Shown here: piece after piece, positions 1-11,381 of the stretch
How the letters are laid out: every line of letters starts with the position of its first letter
Numbering within the stretch: position 1 is the stretch's first letter
NCBI RefSeq assembly: GCF_000687475.1
Contig: NC_057317.1
Location: 310,001-374,000 of the forward strand
Length of the DNA: 64,000 bases
Direction: 5' to 3'
DNA from: Ustilaginoidea virens
Lineage: Eukaryota; Ascomycota; Sordariomycetes; Hypocreales; Clavicipitaceae
Notes under the pieces: generated by a model
Told to the model about the DNA's origin: nothing
Seen by the model: only the letters and a program-made list of their open reading frames with translations
Databases searched by the model: none
Translations under genes and position numbers: made by a program

Positions 1-1931
1 TGAGGATGCGCCCCTGCATTTTCCTAAAACGGCTAGTAAACACTCTGCTTTCCAACATGACGTCTTAACCGGACAACTTCCATCACATCGCCCACCTGCA
101 CGACGACCACCCACAAAATCAACAAGAGCTCCTAATCTATCAATACTGCATTGCGTGCCCCCAGCCGCCAGTTCGAACCGCTTCCACCGGGGCCCACATG
201 ATATCGATCGATTTCCTGCTCTCCCTACCTTCCTCAGTCAACGGTAACGATGCTGTGCTTGCTGGTCGTCGTGGACAAATTCAGCAACCAATGGATGCTG
301 GCACCTTGCAAGGACGCCTCATCGGCTTAACAATGCATCGCAACTCTGCTCTACGGCTACTTCTTTCGCGTCTCGAAATGTGCTCTTCAAGCACCTAGAT
401 ATAAGAATATCATCGGCTAGATCCCCCAATGCCCTGAGCCTTATCTTATAAGCTTGGGTTGACGGTAGGCCCGAGATAACCCCTAATAAGGCAAAAAAAA
501 AGGCACGCGAACGCCAATCGCCATCCTCTACCCCGAACAAACAGAAGCCGGCCACGGGCACCTAGACGAAGCGCCCTCCGCGAGCCTCACCGGTCATGAT
601 CTCAACCGGTACTCAGGCCGATGCTCCCACACCAGCGCTACCAAGTGGCCGCCCTTGGTAATCTTGTTGATAAATCAGAAAGGAAGTCAATACATAAGGC
701 TGGCAAGGACCCATAGAGAATTAAAATGACTACACCGATGCATTGGCTGGCGGACAGTGGATATAATAGTACTGTTTATTTATTACGCTACCTGGGTTAC
801 CTAGGGGCGTCCGTCCCTAGCCTTGTCGGCCCTGCGTCAGGCGCGGGAACAACCCTGAGTCGCGATGTTGTGACCAGCAAGGTGAGGGTTTCGCGTTTTT
901 TGTGTGCTGTGCGGTTCTGACTCGGTTTAGGTATTAGGGGTGCAAAGAGGGATAGAGACTGGATGGGAGATATGGCACCGCCGTATAAGCCACAATACGG
1001 GGAGTGCCGTTTCGGGGGAAAAGGAACTGCAGACTGGACGGCCTATAATGCCGTCTACGCCTGTACTCACGAATTCATCCTGCACGGGCTAAACGGAATG
1101 AAGCTGGCAACGGAGTCGACTCGGCAGAATCGCTCTATTTACTTTGGAAAGACACAGTCAGCCAGATCGTTGACTACACGACTTGCTATCACTGTGCTTT
1201 GCAAAGAGAGCCACGCCAGCCGGTAGGTACCTATGTTATTGCGACCTGGTTCTGAACTGACAGCGGTATAGTTTGAACGCACTTCCGCGAACCGTGCTCC
1301 GGTAGAGAGGCTTTTGGACCTGCAACAAGCCTATGCCCGTGGTGAAGAGGTAAGTGCTTGTATCCCTCGTTCCGTTTGGGGCTGACCAGAGTAGTTTGAG
1401 GATTATAATGAGGCCTAGAAGGCTGCTCGTGGTTCCATTGCGCCTCCCACGTCTTCTCGGGGTCGTCCTCTCTCTGCCTCCAGTGCTCCCTGGGCCTCTT
1501 ATAATTCTGTGCAGAGGCCGCATGTGTGTCGCTTCCATGGTCCCCTGGCGTCCCCCACCCCTCATCGCCTGCTTGTCGCAGCCCGATTCTTGGAGGTTCG
1601 GGTCCTGGTTCTGGGCCTTCTTAAGCGGCTGGACGAGCGGCTCCCAAGCTTTTTTAAGTCGTATTTATCTTATATATCGCAACGGCCTCTAAGATATCCG
1701 CAGTGGTATACTTTGGATTGATCCTGCTCTCGCTGCAAGGTCGGCACTGCTTGGCTATTCTCTCACCGGCGGCCCGGCGGCTACTCGGCCTTTAAGAACC
1801 GTAGAGTCCCCCTGTCCGCACTTTGCGCGTCATGACCATGACTCCAAGGATCCCCCCTATCTACCGCAGCAGTAGGGCCATGATCCTGTAGGCTGGAGTG
1901 AAAAAAATTATTGCCATAACAGGATTGCGCC

Positions 1932-2950
1932 ATGTCGTCCGCTGCGTCAGACTATTCCCGACAGTCGGAGAGTTCCGACCACAACTCCTCCGATAAGGAG
2001 TCGATTCCGCCTCGACGCGCCCGCGGTGTCTCGGGTGACGCCGAGGAGCGCGAGAGAGGGAGAGCCTGATAGGGATGCTCCTATGGCAGAGCCACCGGCC
2101 GACGACGCTAATGGCTCGGAGCGAGATCGTGGCTCCCCCGCTCCTTCAGAATGTCGGAGCGGGCCATTATATCCTCCTTTGCCCCTGCGCGATATTCCCC
2201 TCCGGACAGTGAATATAGTGGAGTGTTATATAGCGATACCTCACAAAGGACAAGGAAATAAAGAAGACGCAAACACGTCGTCCTTGACACCACTAATCAG
2301 ACCGTATGGTCGGGTACACTCTTTTATATATAAACACCTCGTTCCAGATTCACTCCGTCGATTACCAACTATTTCTCCGACCCACGACTTGACAGCCAGG
2401 CAGCTACAGCCTTCCACGCATTATGTTTGTATTTTCGCCTTTTCTAGCATAGGTACTATGCCTTCCTCCTTATGCCGTCGATTTCATGCCCCCGGCCCTG
2501 ATTCTTGTTTTATTTTTGGTTCTTCCTTGCCTTTGGTCGTCCTCGTTTGCTGTCTGCCACGCCGTTGGCAGCATGCCTTGTTACGACTACTAGTATCCTC
2601 CCTCGGGATAGGGCCTGCACAACCCATCCGTTTCATACTTGCGAGATGACGGAGGGTCCGTCCATCGTTGCCTCAACTCCATCACCATCATTCGATAGAG
2701 TCCGGTCACCGGTCGCGCCCCTGTTCCATTATAGCAGTTATACACAGCGGGCTTGCATTGCCGCAGCCCAGCTTTAGGCTTATTTCCGAGAGCTTCAGAG
2801 CGTTGTTGGAACAGTTCGCGCTTTGCGCCAACTTACCTGCCGTTGACGGTGGGGCCGGCTTGATGAGGACCTTGGAGATGATCACTAACCAGCTTGTGCA
2901 GCTGAACCAAAGGGTAGATGTATCATTTATGCATCAGGTGGCTCTGGCAC
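1932..2950 (+). pseudogene. Possible gag-like or ORF1-like relic
   Basis: An ATG at 1932 opens a Ser/Asp/Arg-rich low-complexity stretch ending in tandem stops near 2068. Farther on, around 2845-2930, one frame reads a short helix-like segment rich in Leu, Gln and Asn, of the kind seen in retroelement Gag N-termini. Stops and AT-rich sequence lie between. The identification is weak: no zinc knuckle or enzyme domain is present, and the pieces may be unrelated. Confidence 0.2.
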
Positions 2951-3734
2951 CGCATTTGTGTGGGAATGTCTGCTTCTGTGTACGCCTTTTGAACACCCTC
3001 CCTCGGGTTAGGGCTTGCACAACCTCCCCACGAGCGTGGGCTTCCTGCAACCCCAGGAGCTTCTTAACAGCCTCACGGTTTGCTGCGGCACATGTGGTAT
3101 GCAGGTCTTCCGAGCCGGGCGCAGTAACACGCACTACCAGCGCCTTGTTGGTCACAACACCTCGCTTCCAGGTAATGACCGCGCCTTACGCAACGGCCAA
3201 GGGCGGATCCAAATTCGCAACCGAACTTTCGAAGAGTCGTCGTCGTCTGCATTCCCGACGCATGCGGAGAGCCTGGCCGCCCGTTTCATCGACAGATACG
3301 GCGCCACTAGCGGCGCGCTGGATAGATGCCCGGCGGCCGTGGGAAGAGCCGATCTAGCCAAAACTATTTCATCGCGGCAATCAGGGCTTCCCGTTGACCC
3401 AAATGATTGAAAATCACTCGCATGCGCCATGCTATAGGCACGCCAGTCGATAACCTTGTCGATATAGTAAGCATTTTTCAATCAAAAAATGAGACCACCC
3501 GCTTAAAACTCTTTATATCGATAAGAGAGTCTATACCACTCGACCACTCCTTCCTTGCAGGAGAGAAGGCGCCAGATCACTGTCAACGATTGTGCAGTCA
3601 ATAGAGAAATCACCATTTCCCACTCCTCACTGGTCTCCCCTTGCCCTGTTTAAAATACGCCAGACACCTCCTGATCGCAGCCCTCGATAGAAATGCCACG
3701 GCATTGACACTGGACCTCCAGGCAAGACCAGCAC

Positions 3735-3862
3735 GACACACTACCCCCTCGAATATCCAGGCTTTTAATTAACCACCGCCTTCTCAGGCCTCCAACACCC
3801 CGGCTCTCAATCAACAGCCGAATATCCGGGTTTCCAATCAACTATATTCCCAGGTTCTCAAT
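3735..3862. repeat. Degenerate tandem repeat, about 27 bp
   Basis: Four to five imperfect copies of a unit containing AATATCC.GG followed by a pyrimidine-rich piece and TCAATCAAC can be aligned by eye. The best pair lies at about 3795-3845. The copies have drifted, mostly by C/T differences, in keeping with an old repeat in this decayed region. Confidence 0.4.
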
Positions 3863-4504
3863 GCCTCACCCGTTCCTAGTCCCTTGCCTATCCTTCAGGG
3901 CCCCCTTCCGCCTCCCTCCCCATCGACCAGGCGCAGTCGCTCCCTCTCAATCACTAAAAACTTATCCCGACTGGCCCAGAAAAGACCACGCAAAATATAG
4001 AACTACAATAATATACTCCGAGGAAATCGATAGCTCCAAAGAAACCAAAGGCACCAACTAACTCCAAGCTATCCACCGATATCCAGCCTACTATCCAGCT
4101 AGAGCATCCCCTATATAAGAATAATTACTTTAATAATACCTGGGATTTAGATATCAAGATAGAGAACCCGATCGATTTGCCGCAATATTCATCGCTATCC
4201 GCTGCTATAGACCCTATCGAGCTATTCCCGCACTAAAGGCATTTATTTCCTCCTGTCCCTTTCCTTTCTCTCCTGTCCTATCTTTATTTTTTCTGCAATA
4301 TCTCTTGTCGAGCACATCAATGCAACTATAAGTTATTAACTAATAGGATCACTCGATCGATATAAAATGGATAGTATTTTTATTGGCAGCAACTGTTATA
4401 TAATACGGGATTGGGGATTAGTTATACATACTCTATAGTTTCGCTCCTATGCATCATAGTCTGGATAATTCAAACCTTTACACACACTCATATGATCGTG
4501 ATAC

Positions 4505-4960
4505 ATGACAGCGGGTCGGGTCTTAGACAGGGAGGGAGACTACCCGACCCCTGTCCCTACAGTCCGGGTAGGCGACCAGGACGTCGCGATTCGCAAGGAG
4601 CCCCCGTTTGTCGGCCCGTACTTGGCCGAGGATATTGCTCGCGCGCTCACCATCATCGGCTTTGTAGACACGCGTCGAAAGGCCAAGGGCAGGCGGAAAA
4701 AACCCGCAAGACGGCCGCCCCCGTCGCCCTTGCTGAGTCCCTGGGGTACTACAAACTGCAACCCCGATAGCACACCCGTGGGTAGTAGCAGGGAAGGTGG
4801 CGAGGGCGATCCTTTTGCCGACAGGAACTCGTCGTCCCGTCCGCGTCTGCCGCCGCCGCCGACCCGATCCGCCCCGCTCCGCCCCGCCCCGCTCCCCCCC
4901 CGTACTACCCGGACGTGCGTAGTATGTTATACGCAACGACACAAGTGTCCCTGTGGGTAG
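4505..4960 (+). pseudogene. Short ORF relic with Cys-rich C-terminus
   Basis: A 151-codon frame begins in an AT-rich stretch and runs into GC-rich sequence. It has a plausible globular N-terminal part, a basic block, a Pro/Arg/Ser-rich middle, and ends CVVCYTQRHKCPCG, which resembles half of a zinc-binding cluster. An inverted repeat (GGGTCGGG at 4513-4520, CCCGACCC at 4543-4550) overlaps its start. It may be a transposon gene fragment or chance; no family is recognised. Confidence 0.2.
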
Positions 4961-6041
4961 TGAATCCCCAGTAGACCTCTTAGGTCGCTCATGTTTCGCT
5001 GGCACTAACCCCTCCTCGCGGGGAATTTCAACCGCGTAGATGTGGCGTCCCGGGAACAATTGCAGTTTGTCCCGCTGCATGTACCTTTTACCGTGGCCGG
5101 GGTCGATATATATATGCCCGTCTGGCAAACACGGCCTCTGGGATGGCCATGAACAGCAGATAAGAAGAGCAAGACATCCCCTCCTGGCAAACCCAGCCTG
5201 TTGCGGGAAGTGCAGGAGAATGCTGTGAATGTTTACGGATGGCCATCGACTCGGGAGGTAAAATGCACCTGTTGATGTCACTCTCACTTTACAAAACCAA
5301 CCGCGGTATTTAGGTTTGCCTCCGGCAAAGAGGTTTCCAATACAAATAGAATTAAGGCACTAGATATTAGCCCCGTCAAATCCGCTTAGTTGCTATCAGA
5401 GTATTTGCTTTATATACCTGTCAATTTATATTTCCAGATTGGCATTCACGGCTAGGTCCAGCCCGGGCTATTCGGCCTATTGGTTGGGCGGCGTGTCGCA
5501 GATGACAAGATGCTATGGGGGGAAGGACAACTAAGACGGAACTTGAGGTGGTAAAAGGTTCATAACAGAGACATACAGGCACATTGTCAATGCCATAGAT
5601 CAATGAGTCGAAGATTTGTTTCTGCCTGGCCAAAATCATCTTGACCCATGCCACGGAACGCCAGGTGATCGAAAGAGAGAAAGAATACCCTGGGGGAATG
5701 GGGGCTTACGAAAAAGGAAAGGAAGAAAGAGAGCAAATAAAACGAGCTTAGCGTAGAGGAAGACTGATCATCATCAGTACAACCCCTTTTGGCCGAGCCT
5801 AACTCTTCTGCTGGCGACGCACCCAAGGCGCATTCCACAATCCTTCGTGGTGATGAGACTGGGCTAAGCTATAGCCAGGTTTTCTGGCCAGCGCTGTTGG
5901 ATAGTACAACCCGAGTGCCGGGAGCAAACCGATATACTGCGTTTTGCTGGTCTATAGCCCGCGTCTCCCGAGGGGGTGTCCCTCATCCCGTGGTGAACAT
6001 GGATTAGCAATGCTCTAGCCGAGGATGTTTATATCTGTGTC

Positions 6042-7623
6042 TCAATGGATGCTATGCGTCTTAAACTGAAACCAAGGGTCATCAAGCAGCTCTTCGGCGG
6101 TGCTTCTCTCCTCTGGCACCCACTTGAGCATCCTTTTGGCAAATTTAATAAACAGCATCTGCTCTTCTCCCTCAAACATGGTTGTTATGCTAGAAAAATT
6201 AAAGTCTTCGCCTGGGATGAGTTCAGGATGCCGGAACAGACCTAAGCAAAGTTAGCTCAGTTTCAACCATGCCATTTTCAGATCAAACTGCCTTGGTCGT
6301 CATAAATAAGAGAGTATATCTCTTTATCAGCTCGAGAGATAAGGTCGGCGGGCGGCGGTCCTAGAAGGCGGATCATCTGAGCGAACTGGGTCAGGTAGGA
6401 GAATTCAGGACGTCCAGGAACTTTTCCATCAAAAACGCTGACTTCAGCCAGAAGCTCCCACAACTAGATCTTGGTCAGCAACCATGCAGATAGAGGCCAT
6501 GTGAGGAGTAGAAACCACGACGCCTAGGTTCCAGATATCTGCAGAGTAGCTCCATCCTGCTTGCAGCATAACCTCTGGGGCAGTAAACTCAAGAGGCTGG
6601 ATATCATGATAGTACTTGGCGGACACGTCGCCTCGAACGGCAGTGCTAAAGTCCGTCAGCTTGACAAAACCCACACCATCTCTCAGGCGGCCAAAGTCCG
6701 GCCGGGATTCGTATACGAAGCGGCCACGTCGCTCTTCAAACACTGCAGGATGGACCTGCTGCTCACGAACATAGTCTTCCAGAACCGCAGGGTCTTGTTC
6801 AAAGGGAAGCATGAAGTGGTCTCCCTTGAGGTCTGCGTGGACAGTTAGCATATTTTTTTTTTTGGTTTTTTTTTGGTTTTTCTTCACAGACTGGTTCGGT
6901 GAGACGGAATGGTTGCAAGTACCCGTGTGGATGACATGGCACTCTGTGTGCAGATAGTCCAGGCATCTGAGAACACTCCGAAGCAAGGGTTTGAGAATGT
7001 GAGGGGGGACAAGGCCGTTCGGACGGATTTGCCGACCCAGCATCCAGAGCGGTTGGCGGAGAGGCTCAAAGGCCAGGCAGAGATGTGTCCCCCCAGGGCC
7101 TTGGATCTCAAACGAGTCGAGCACCCGTCGGACATACTGCTTGCCCTCGTGCAGTGTCCACCTGGAGCATATGTGCTTGGAGATTTCGAGCTCCTTTTGC
7201 GCGGCCACGCGGGCCACGGGCGAGCAGTTTGTGATTTTCAGCGCCACGTAGCGCTGCTTGCGCCAGGGCCACCTAGCCGCCCATCAGTCCCGCAGGCCAA
7301 GAGAGAGAGAGAGAGACACGCGCGTGGGGTCGCAGAGAGTCAGAGTGTTGGTTTTCTCACCGCGATTCTACCCGGGCAAGCCAAACCGTCGACACACTGC
7401 CCCATCCGAGCTTTGAAACGAGACGATATTTCCTGTGAAGGGTTTGCCCGACCCGTGCGGAGTAGTAGCTACTGGGATCGTAGCCCGGCACTTTCTCTTC
7501 TTCCAGCAAGGAGATGCTGGTGCTTGTCGACATTGGCACGAGGTTGGCTCGAGATGTATTGATTCGCGCGAGTTCCTTGCCGTTCAGGTATGAAAAACCG
7601 CGCAGGAATCGTTGGTGCCACAT
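6042..7623 (-). CDS. SRPK-like serine/threonine protein kinase
   Basis: Five exons fit: 7623-7361, 7272-6923, 6832-6516, 6463-6289 and 6241-6042, giving 434 aa. A second ATG at 7533 would give 404 aa and starts where fungal SRPK relatives usually begin. Visible kinase features are the Gly loop KLGWGSVSTVWLAR, the ATP-site lysine in YVALKI, the catalytic HTDLKGDHFML, an altered DFG (LTDFST), APEVML, and YSADIWNLGV in lobe C. SR-protein kinases phosphorylate Arg/Ser proteins in splicing and export; many fungal paralogues have unknown targets. The residue usually Asn after DLKxD is His here, so activity should not be assumed. Splicing out the intron between IHT and DLK restores the HTDLK core, which supports the model. 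Confidence 0.85.
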
Positions 7624-8058
7624 ATGCTACTCGGGGATTCGTCGGTGCCACAAATGCCTACTGCAGTCATTTGCCTGAAAGGTCATTTACTTGAAGGACT
7701 GAAGTGAAGAGGTATGGCACGTTGCCAAATGTTGTTGAATCCCAAGCGGGTAAAAGGGGGTGTCACGTGCGGGCTTTGCCTGTCGGAATCGCTGCACCTG
7801 ATTGGCTGGCACCCTATATATTTGCAAAACGTGCCGTGAGGCTCTGTCTGCGACGACAACGCGATGAAACACATCAAAGTACCACCACCAGCACATCAGT
7901 GCAGCAGCTCCCGCCGCCAAGCTCCCGAAACACGGCGTAGCGGAATCCAGGCGGGCATTGGCACCACCTTCCCGCCGCTCGTCACCAACAGCCCGGCGCA
8001 GTGGTCATGACGAACTACGACGGCCCTCGCAAGGCCAGGCTCAGGCTGGTCAACACCC
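7624..8058 (-). promoter_or_regulatory. Probable kinase promoter region
   Basis: This gap separates the kinase start from the stop of the next minus-strand gene. It contains TATATA at 7815-7820, ATTGG (CCAAT on the minus strand) at 7801-7805, and an E-box CACGTG at 7764-7769. The assignment to the kinase follows from orientation only. Confidence 0.35.
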
Positions 8059-8449
8059 CTACAGGCCCGGCAACGGATTCGGCAAATACTCGCCCTGCTG
8101 ATCAGCACCCTTCCTCTCCGCCCTGTTGATGCCCTCCTTGGAGACGACATCCCCCGCCGGCTGCGCGACACCGCCTTGGCCCAACTGCCCCGCGACGCCC
8201 TGATTGACACCCTCTTGGATGTGGTCGACGTCCTCGTCGCCCGTCACCTTTGTCCTGTCCAGGTTCTCTGCCATCGTCAGCGGGTGGGGGGCCGGGGCAA
8301 CAACAGACGGGGGGAGCGGAGCGGCACGACACACCCTTGGTGGTGTAGCTGGCTTTGTTGTCTGAGGTGAAGTAGTAGAGGTACATGTCCTCGATCCAGG
8401 GGACCCAGCTGTCCCTTTGCTTCCGGTACTGCGTCTTGGCCCAGTCCAT
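8059..8449 (-). CDS. Small conserved fungal protein (107 aa)
   Basis: Two exons, 8449-8335 and 8267-8059, join to 107 aa. The N-terminal half (MDWAKTQYRKQRDSWVPWIE, then an aromatic stretch) and the C-terminal half (DxxQEGVNQG, QLGQGG, SKEGINRAER) resemble short uncharacterised proteins that recur in filamentous ascomycetes; this is from memory and unverified. No signal peptide or membrane segment is present; it is hydrophilic and Gly/Gln-rich, perhaps stress-related in composition, but the function is unknown. An upstream in-frame ATG at 8503 would add a poly-Lys leader translated from a homopolymer run, so 8449 is preferred. Confidence 0.7.
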
Positions 8450-9195
8450 TGCGAAGATTGATTTTGGGGGTTTTTTTTTTTTTTTGAAAGGAAATGAAGA
8501 CAAAATCGATTTGCAGCCCGACCGCCCTTCCGGTGCGTTGGATCCAGGATTCGATGCGTCTTATGTGATTGGCAAACGCATGTCGTTGCTCATACTTATG
8601 TCATGGGCGGCGGCTACGTCATGTGGCGCCCCCCTCCCCCCTCCGCTGAGTAGGGGACGCCATGAGAAAATCTTGTTGGCGACAAATGCCCATTTCCGGA
8701 CAGGAAAGCCGGATGATTGCTCTTTGCCGATGGGAAGAGCCACGTGCGAGAGACGTGTTGAGCGCGAAACAAGGTTCAGGGAGGTTGCCGGGAAAAAAAA
8801 TCACGGCCTGGAAGGGCCTCTGATTGGCGGGTGACGCCTGATCAGGAAGGACTGAAAAGCCGCAAGGTGCCGCGATGGTCGAGATACGAGTGGAAGTCGG
8901 AGGTAAGGGGGGTTGCATCAAGGCGATGGTGGTGAGCCCGCCTCGGGGGACATGTGCTGGCTTGGCTTCCATGGGGGCATGCATCCACTGCAGGTGGCCC
9001 GGCTCACCGGCCATGGTTCCCAGGAATCTCCATGGTGTTTTTTCGTTGGCGGCGCGCAGACTGGCAGACGAGCCGACTGGCGGCAGCGCAACATGGACGT
9101 CTTTCAACAGCCTGTCTACCAAGAGACTACGATACAAGCCCTGGCGGTCGACCAGCAGGCAAGCAGCGTCTTGAACTTACGCCAACCAACCCGCG

Positions 9196-9240
9196 CGACA
9201 GCCTTTGCGACAGCCTTTGCGACAGCCTTTGCGACAGCCA
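9196..9240. repeat. 12-bp tandem repeat, about 3.7 copies
   Basis: The unit CGACAGCCTTTG is repeated head to tail, with the last copy diverging into CGACAGCCATTG. Confidence 0.9.
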
Positions 9241-9414
9241 TTGGCCCAGGTGATATAAATAGACAGCCGAGTGCAGTTGTGTCTGGGCGCGCGTGCTGTC
9301 GGCAGCAGACCTATTCGCCGGGCGAGCTTGTTGCAGACAGCCACGAAGGACCCTTGCACTACGGCCCGATTCACGGCTACGCATGGGCATCTGCGTGCTC
9401 TGCTCTGCACCAGA

Positions 9415-9469
9415 CTGCAACCTGCAACCTGCAACCTGCTGCGTGTTCAGTGTTCAGTGTTCAGTGTTC
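9415..9469. repeat. Two adjacent 7-bp tandem repeats
   Basis: CTGCAAC is repeated three times, followed almost directly by GTGTTCA repeated three times plus a partial copy. Confidence 0.85.
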
Positions 9470-10855
9470 CGGGGCAGTCGCCGCGGCCAAAATCGCTTGC
9501 CGCCCAGAGGCTACCAGCTCTTGGGGCCACGCCCTACGCCCACGCCCTACTAGGGCCCACACCCTTCGCCCACACCCCACGCTCCACGCCCTGCGCCTGT
9601 TCCAGACGAGCCCGTTGGCCACTTAAAGCGCGCCCAAAGCCGACGCGGTCAAGTACCTGGGCGGCAGGTCAGCGCCACCGGGCCAACAATAGCGCCCTGC
9701 GCCAGGCGGCGCTGTAGGGTACCCGGCCGGAAAGTACCCCCGTGTCCGGGGTGTGCTCAGTTGAACCCCCGGCCGCGGAGCCCCCCAGACACAGACACGA
9801 GCAAACTAACTGGCCGCTGGCCCCATCGGTCGTGGGATAGCTTGACGGCAGGTTTTCCAGCCTCGAGACGTGCTCCGCGTGGCTTGTACATATGCATAGG
9901 GTCTAGTGGTTTTCCAGCTCGGGGGCCTGGTAAGCTGTGGTTCAGCAAGCCGGCAACTGGAAGTCACTGCCATTTGCTCCTAGATTGCAGTATCGGCAGT
10001 ACCGGAGTATATAAAGCCTAATGCCGCCGCACTTTGTGTGGCGTCTCAACATTGTAGTGCAATGTATTGTACTCCCGTATGTATAGATCAATTACTGGGA
10101 AGCGGCGGGGAGCCTCGGGCCTGCGATTAGCGGACAAACTAGGCGGGGCGGGGCGGGGCGGGGCCAGCAGGTCTGGTGGGCCGCCGTTAACCGCGTTTCC
10201 GGGGTGGGGGGAGGGGGCTTGTTTAAATTGCCATGAGCAAAAATATCATTGGTGGCGAGGCCGTCCTGGAAGATGGTCCTCTATCTATTTCTCTCCCCCT
10301 GCCATCATTGGTCTACTATCTCATCAGCTCGCATCCGTTGAAAGCGCTGCTAGCCAACTACTTTACATTGCATCGTCCGAGGTAGATGTGGGTGGCAGGC
10401 GTCCATCGCGGCAGGCACCTGTCGGTTCCACGCCCTCCGTCTATTGGCTGTCGTTCATGCATGGTCAATCAGCTACATGTGGCAGCAGGCATCTATCGTA
10501 GCAGCACCTATCGCAGCAGCGCTACGGCCTGGCAGCCGGCTGCTACTACCCTTGCATGTGTTTTATTTCCCTTTTCCGTTTCGTTTGACACTGCAACTTG
10601 TTGCTTCAAAGGGCGCCAATTCGTTGGAACATTGGCCTGCCCCACCCGCGCCTTGCCATGTACCCTCTCCCTGGCCCCACCGCAGTTGACGGTTGACCCA
10701 ACCAGCCCCTCCCCTCCCCCACCCCCACCCCACCCCACCGTGCCACTGCCCTCTGCCCACGGCCCACCCACACTGTCCTTCTCCAGACTTCGACTAGCTG
10801 CATCTGCCATCTGCATCCCCGTCCGACCTCCGAGACATTCCCCGGGTCAGGACCC

Positions 10856-10890
10856 AGGACTCAGGACCCAGGACTCAGGACTCGGAACTT
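10856..10890. repeat. Short tandem repeat, CAGGACYCAGGAC type
   Basis: Alternating GGACCCA and GGACTCA units, about five copies. A separate GGCGG pentamer run lies at about 10143-10163. Confidence 0.8.
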
Positions 10891-11381
10891 GCAGCCCTGC
10901 CACGTCCATCTGCGACAGCATCTCCCTCCATTGCCAAGCCGTGGCCAAGTAGCCATCGCGTCCCATGCTCTCCCAAGCTCGGCCGGAACCACGTGTTGAC
11001 ATTGCGACCGCTCCGCTTTGACGGTCAAGTTTCAACGGCCACAGCGAAAACCCCCTTCAACATCGGGGATAAGAAAAAGCTCAAGACTGTCACCTCGGCG
11101 GTTGAAACCGAGTAACACGCTATCCGCTTGTCGACTTGAATTCCATCCTGCACCAACTCACCGACACCCGCGCTGTCGCGGCTTCTCTGTACCTGCACCT
11201 GCACTGCACCATCTTTATAATCCACCGTGAGAATTACCACGTTTCCAAACGCGCGTGCTGCGTCGCGGACGATGCTCCCCTCCACTGTCAACGTTGGGTA
11301 GCCTGCAGCAAGACTTCACCGCCAGGCCGCAGCCCGGGCACCATAGGGGCCGCCGGCGGCTATGCTTAGCTGCCGAAAGGC

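Larger units (their letters stand above)
1..6041. other. Gene-poor region with probable transposon relics
   Basis: No open frame here has the length, codon use or recognisable domains of a working gene. GC-rich pieces (about 1350-1640, 1930-2170, 4500-4930) alternate with AT-rich pieces (about 2160-2350, 3450-3600, 4080-4450, 5280-5420). Short coding-looking scraps end quickly in stops. This mosaic is what decayed mobile elements look like in a genome with RIP. I found no terminal repeats or complete domain. The rightmost few hundred bases hold the 3' flank of the kinase gene that ends at 6042. Confidence 0.55.
8450..11381. other. Long intergenic region, no supported gene
   Basis: About 2.9 kb with no convincing coding frame; the ORFs here are short and of Arg/Pro/Ala composition typical of out-of-frame GC-rich DNA. 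It contains several tandem repeats (listed separately) and two TATA-like boxes (near 9250 and 10005-10014) without an ORF behind them. The right end probably includes the promoter and 5' UTR of the BTB-like gene starting at 11382. A non-coding transcript is possible but not shown. Confidence 0.6.

Noticed and set aside
9139..9335. Third LTR copy suggested by TATAAATAGA near 9249
   Set aside because: The TG..CA ends and flanking duplication expected at the right offsets are absent.
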